64,000 bases of DNA from Bog-473 sp963717455 (lineage in GTDB: Bacteria; Actinomycetota; Acidimicrobiia; Acidimicrobiales; RAAP-2): positions 2,790,001 through 2,854,000 of the forward strand of contig OY970336.1 of NCBI GenBank assembly GCA_963717455.1, given 5' to 3'. The stretch's first letter is position 1. Each line of letters opens with the position of its first letter. Of this stretch, positions 57,971 to 64,000 are shown one piece after another. The translations under genes and the position numbers were made by a program. The notes under the pieces were generated by a model. It was not told the DNA's origin. It made no database searches and saw nothing but the letters and a program-made list of their open reading frames with translations.

Positions 57971-58022
57971 GAGGACGTCCAACGAGCGCCGCGTGACACG
58001 CGGAGCATGTGAGGAGACCTCC

Positions 58023-60890
<2,868 letters not shown>

Positions 60891-60903
60891 GGGAGGCGGC
60901 TCA

Positions 60904-61293
60904 TCAGACCCACGCCATGAGGCCGATGCCGACGGCCGCCGCGGCCAGGCAGACGAAGAGCCCGCCCAGCGTGAAGACGACGGCCTCGCCGCGGTGTCCC
61001 GTATGCAGCAGGTGGATCGTCTCCCAGCTTGCCGTGGACCACGTGGTGTAGCCGCCGCACAACCCGGCCCCGACCACGGCCAGCACGTGGGGACCGAGGC
61101 CGTGATAGAGCGCGAGCCCCGTGAACACGCCGAGCACCAGGGATCCCGTGGCGTTGACCACCAGGGTCCCCACCGGCAGCGGGTCGGAGCGCCGCAGGCC
61201 GAGGTGATGGATGAGCAGCGCCCGCAGGACGGCACCCGCGCCGCCGGCCAGCGCGACGAGGAGAGCGAGGCCGAGGGTGGGGGAGGGGCTCAC
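60904..61293 (-). CDS. crcB: Fluoride channel protein CrcB, second copy
   Basis: 129 residues with four membrane helices. The family pattern is present: 'VALAGGAGAVLRALLIHHLG', 'LPVGTLVVNATGSLVLGVFT' and 'GLCGGYTTWSTASWETIHLL'. Fluc channels are dual-topology dimers that let fluoride out. The GTG start 61293 overlaps the stop of the first copy by 4 nt, so the two are co-translated and probably form a heterodimer with opposite orientation. It ends 13 nt from the convergent gcvP. Confidence 0.92.
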   Translation of the reverse strand: MSPSPTLGLALLVALAGGAGAVLRALLIHHLGLRRSDPLPVGTLVVNATGSLVLGVFTGLALYHGLGPHVLAVVGAGLCGGYTTWSTASWETIHLLHTGHRGEAVVFTLGGLFVCLAAAAVGIGLMAWV

Positions 61294-61793
61294 AGGCTGG
61301 TCGTCCTGCGGGCCAGCGCGTGGCCCGCCACGACCAGAGTGAGCCCTCCGGCGACGGTGGCGGCGAGGTAGGCGAGGCAGGTGACCACATCCCCGTGCTT
61401 GGCGAGCAGTGTCGCGTCGACGGCCAGGGTGGAGTAGGTGGTCCATCCGCCCAGGAACCCGACCATGAGCAGCGGCCGCGCGACGGGGAGCCGGGGTGCG
61501 AGGTGCTCGGTGAGCGCGACCAGGAGCCCGATGGCGAACGAGCCGCTCAGGTTGACGAGCAGCGTGACCCAGGGGAAGGCGCCGGCGGCGGTGGGGTGGT
61601 GCGCCGCCAGCAGGTAGCGGGCCAGGGTGCCGAGCGCGCCGCCGACGAAGACGGCCGCCAGCGTGGTCGCCGACAGCCCCAGAAGGGGAAGGACGGGTTC
61701 GTCGAGGAGGTCCGCGTCCCCGCCCGCATCGAGCTGCTCGTGCTCGAGCGCGAAGCGGTCACGTCCCTGTGCTCCTGGGTGCACCTCGTCCAT
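61290..61793 (-). CDS. crcB: Fluoride channel protein CrcB, first copy, with acidic N-terminal extension
   Basis: 167 residues. About 38 residues of acidic, non-membrane sequence precede the usual start of the fold ('LAAVFVGGALGTLARYLLAA'); 'FPWVTLLVNLSGSFAIGLLV' and 'MVGFLGGWTTYSTLAVDATL' follow. AGGAGG precedes ATG 61793 on the reverse strand, so the extension is probably translated. It partners with the next gene. A fluoride riboswitch lies directly upstream. Confidence 0.92.
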   Translation of the reverse strand: MDEVHPGAQGRDRFALEHEQLDAGGDADLLDEPVLPLLGLSATTLAAVFVGGALGTLARYLLAAHHPTAAGAFPWVTLLVNLSGSFAIGLLVALTEHLAPRLPVARPLLMVGFLGGWTTYSTLAVDATLLAKHGDVVTCLAYLAATVAGGLTLVVAGHALARRTTSL

Positions 61794-61814
61794 GGCCCGG
61801 CCCTCCTGTGCGGA

Positions 61815-61884
61815 CTGTCAGGAGCCATCAGCCATGTCGTGGCGGCGGTTCGGGGTCGTGCCCCCCGGCGGGATCCATCGCCGG
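61815..61884 (-). promoter_or_regulatory. Fluoride riboswitch (crcB motif)
   Basis: Read on the reverse strand: GGCGATGGATCCCGCC, a stem-loop, GAACCGCC, then GGCTGATGGCTCCTGAC. The GGCGATGG..CCGCC and CTGATGG..CTCCT segments with AACCGCC between them are the pseudoknot framework of the fluoride aptamer. It ends 22 nt before the first crcB ATG, so fluoride binding may expose the ribosome site. TACGAT (61906-61911 reversed) is a likely -10. Confidence 0.88.
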
Positions 61885-61948
61885 TCGGAGTCGCTGCGGC
61901 CCACCATCGTAGAGCGACGTCCGGCCGGTCTCGACGAGGGGCCGGGAA

Positions 61949-62698
61949 TCAGTCGAGGCGCGGCCCCGGTGCATGGCGGAACCGGAAGGGCTCGCTCTCC
62001 CGGCCGGCCACGACGTACCAGCACTCTCCCGTGGCGTCGGAGTCCAAGATGCGCTGGAAGGCGGCGACGACGTCGGCCACCTCGATGATCGGGAACCCCA
62101 TGTCGAGCAGGGTCTGCTCCGATCCCTTGATGATGTTCGTGTAGGCGAAGGACGGGCACAGGGCGTGGACCCGGATGCCGTCGGGCTCGTAGACCTGGCC
62201 CAGGGAACGCGCCAGCCCGACGACGGCATGCTTGTTGGCCGCGTAGATCGGGTCGAACGGCACCGCCACGAGGCCTGCCATCGACGCGGTCGCCACGATG
62301 GTCCCGCCGCCGCTGGCCTTGATGGCCGGCCTGGCGGCGGCGATGCCGTAGACGACGCCATCGAGGTTGATGGCCATGGAGCGCCGGTAGGCCTCCGCGT
62401 CGAAATCGTCGCCCATGCCACACCACGAGGTCACGCCGGCGTTGAGGTGCGCGATGTGGAGCGCGCCGAACGCCTCCATGGCGGCCGCCACCGCTGCGGT
62501 TGAGGCCGCAGCGTCGGTCACGTCGGTGCGGACGAAGCGGCCCCCGAGCTCCTCGGCGAGCGCGCCCCCTCGGGCCACGTCGATGTCGGCGATGACGACG
62601 TGGGCGCCGCCGCCCGCCAGGTGCCGGGCCACACCCTCTCCGATGCCGTTGCTGCCGCCGGTGATGAGTGCGACCTTGCCGTCCACGTCCATTGCCAT
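61949..62698 (-). CDS. Short-chain dehydrogenase/reductase (SDR)
   Basis: 249 residues. The NAD(P) loop is 'ALITGGSNGIGEGVARHL' (residues 10-27), 'LNAGVTSWCG' holds the NAG motif, and the catalytic Ser, Tyr and Lys are in 'ATASMAGLVAVPFDPIYAAN' ending YAANKHA. The Asp in 'VVIADIDVARG' suggests NAD(H) preference. It is a classical SDR of unknown substrate. The reverse-strand TACGAT lies 8 nt before ATG 62698. Confidence 0.88.
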   Translation of the reverse strand: MAMDVDGKVALITGGSNGIGEGVARHLAGGGAHVVIADIDVARGGALAEELGGRFVRTDVTDAAASTAAVAAAMEAFGALHIAHLNAGVTSWCGMGDDFDAEAYRRSMAINLDGVVYGIAAARPAIKASGGGTIVATASMAGLVAVPFDPIYAANKHAVVGLARSLGQVYEPDGIRVHALCPSFAYTNIIKGSEQTLLDMGFPIIEVADVVAAFQRILDSDATGECWYVVAGRESEPFRFRHAPGPRLD

Positions 62699-62728
62699 GG
62701 GCCTCGATCGTAGGGGACCCTGGGTGGC

Positions 62729-64000
62729 TCAGCTCCCGAGCGGGGCGGGCAGGGGCTCCGCGTGCAGCACGCTCAGATGTTGGATCGGACGCGTCATGGC
62801 CACGTAGAGCAGTCGCAGGCCCCGGCTGTCGCCGCCGGCGATCGCGGCAGGCTCGACGACGACGACCGCGTCGAACTCGAGGCCCTTGGCCGTCGGTGCC
62901 GGGACGATCGTGATGGGGCGCGTCATCCCATCACGATCGAGAATCCCGATCCCGGCGTGACGGCGGCTCAAACGAGCCAGTGACGGCACCAGCTCGTCGG
63001 GCGCGATGACCGCGACGAGCGCATGGTCCCCGGCGAGGGTCCGGGCTTCGGTCAGCGCGGCCGCGGCCAGCTCCTCGGGTGGCACGGCGCGCACGGCCGG
63101 CTCGGTGCGGCCGGTGCGGATGGAAGAGGTGGGGCCCACACCCGGTGCCGCGACCGGCAGGAGGCGGGACGCGTAGTCGAGCACCCGTCCCGGGGCGCGG
63201 TAGCCGAGCGTCAGCTCGTCGTGGTGCAGCGGCGCCGTCTCGGGCAGGTGGGCGCGGACCTCGGTCCAGTCCGAATAGGTCCACGGTCCCGTGGCCTGCG
63301 CGAGGTCGCCCAGCACGGTGATGGACCCCGAGGGGGCGCGGCGGGCGACCATGCGGAACTGCATGGGCGTGAGGTCCTGGGCCTCGTCGACGACGATGTG
63401 GCCGTAGGTGCGGGTCCGCCCGCCGATCCGGAAGGCCGCCTCGTCGAGCAGGGCGAGGTCGTCGGTGCTCCATGCCGTGGAGGCCACGGTGGCGTCGCGC
63501 GCCCGGAGCAGCAGCTGCCGCTCGTCCCCCGTGAGGAGTCCCTCCGAGAAGCGTTCCAGCTGCGCGCGGGAGGAGAGCAGCTCGCGGACGAGCGCGGTGG
63601 GGGAGACGGACGGCCAGAGCGTGTCGAGGAGCGCGGAGAACTCCTCCGTCGCGGTCAGCTCGCCCTCGAACCAGGCTTCGTCGGCACCCAGCCGGGCGGA
63701 GGAGCGGAAGGCGCGGCGAGCCTCGCTCACGAGGCGGGACCGCAGCGCGAGCCGACCGGACTTGTAGGGGGCGGGACGGGAGGCGATGGAGGCCACGAGC
63801 TCGTTGACCTGTGCGGCGGGCAGCGTCGCCCGTGCGAAGCGCACCCGCAGGCTGACATCGTCACCGAGCGGGCGGCGCCGACCTTCGAGCGCCCGCCGCA
63901 GGAGCTCACCCATACGGGCGTCGCCCTTGACCCGCCGCACGTCCATGGGCTCCTCGACGCGCACCTTCGCCTTGGGCGCGATGTCGGCGACGGTGGTCTG
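62729..64000 (-). CDS. Superfamily I helicase-like ATPase (HelD/UvrD type), C-terminal part
   Basis: At least 423 residues; the frame runs off the right edge, so the N-terminus and Walker A are not visible. 'HIVVDEAQDLTPMQFRMVAR' is motif II (Walker B), 'SITVLGDLAQATGPWTYSDW' motif III, 'ELTLGYRAPGRVLDYASRLL' motif IV, 'ITIVPAPTAKGLEFDAVVVV' motif V and 'LRLLYVAMTRPIQHLSVLH' motif VI. The segment near the edge ('VRVEEPMDVRRVKGDARM') resembles actinobacterial HelD, an RNA polymerase recycling factor, rather than UvrD proper; the choice is an inference. Confidence 0.82.
   Translation of the reverse strand, partial: QTTVADIAPKAKVRVEEPMDVRRVKGDARMGELLRRALEGRRRPLGDDVSLRVRFARATLPAAQVNELVASIASRPAPYKSGRLALRSRLVSEARRAFRSSARLGADEAWFEGELTATEEFSALLDTLWPSVSPTALVRELLSSRAQLERFSEGLLTGDERQLLLRARDATVASTAWSTDDLALLDEAAFRIGGRTRTYGHIVVDEAQDLTPMQFRMVARRAPSGSITVLGDLAQATGPWTYSDWTEVRAHLPETAPLHHDELTLGYRAPGRVLDYASRLLPVAAPGVGPTSSIRTGRTEPAVRAVPPEELAAAALTEARTLAGDHALVAVIAPDELVPSLARLSRRHAGIGILDRDGMTRPITIVPAPTAKGLEFDAVVVVEPAAIAGGDSRGLRLLYVAMTRPIQHLSVLHAEPLPAPLGS

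Overview
The window comes from a high-GC actinobacterium, most likely a member of the class Acidimicrobiia. This is inferred from the 16S rRNA, from the FtsR/GarA/gcvH gene neighbourhood typical of Actinomycetota, from a WS/DGAT-type acyltransferase, from an IdeR/DtxR-like iron box, and from many transcripts that appear to be leaderless. I could not run a 16S search, so the class is an inference.

Layout. 1-1.1 kb: end of a TetR regulator facing an SRPBCC gene across a palindromic operator, then a DUF1844-like gene. 1.3-7.2 kb: infC (ATC start)-rpmI-rplT-tRNA/rRNA methyltransferase-pheS-pheT. 7.3-8.3 kb: tandem GNAT acetyltransferase. 8.3-16.8 kb: complete arginine operon argCJBDFRGH behind palindromes that overlap its promoter. 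17.1-19.2 kb: WS/DGAT acyltransferase and 3-methyladenine glycosylase. 19.2-26.9 kb: a full rrn operon (16S-23S-5S, no spacer tRNA) whose 23S gene is split by two group I introns, each with a LAGLIDADG homing endonuclease gene (HEG), at E. coli positions about 1931 and 2593. 27-38 kb: LtrA, a TPR protein with a long Gly/Arg/Ser tail, an L,D-transpeptidase, class I aldolase, KorAB, SRPBCC and DUF1015 genes, pgsA. 38-43.8 kb: a mannose-1-phosphate guanylyltransferase-like fusion, gcvH, GarA-like FHA protein, FtsR, bifunctional nuclease, DUF4232 lipoprotein. 43.8-49.4 kb: quinone reductase, S9 peptidase, an IS982-type element, a polytopic membrane protein. 49.4-55.6 kb: thiD and thiG divergently arranged, then an iron(III) ABC transporter behind an iron box. 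55.7-60.9 kb: MerR regulator fused to a PD-(D/E)XK-like domain, gcvT, tandem glycine riboswitch, gcvP. 60.9-64 kb: a pair of crcB fluoride channel genes behind a fluoride riboswitch, an SDR oxidoreductase, and a superfamily I helicase running off the right edge.

Working together: the arg genes make a full acetyl-cycle arginine pathway with its own repressor. GcvH, GcvT and GcvP form the glycine cleavage system, with the riboswitch placed to sense glycine before gcvP. KorAB is a ferredoxin-dependent 2-oxoacid oxidoreductase. FbpABC-type genes import iron and are probably repressed by iron. The two CrcB halves should form one fluoride channel.

Two patterns cut across the window. First, at least ten genes have a TAnnnT hexamer exactly 6 nt before the start codon, so their mRNAs are probably leaderless, and this geometry helps choose starts. 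Second, four conserved genes (pheT, argD, the ManC/ManB-like gene, thiG) each carry one extra base in a short G/C run, and the first HEG lacks one base. This looks more like sequence error than four separate gene losses, but I cannot prove it from the sequence alone.
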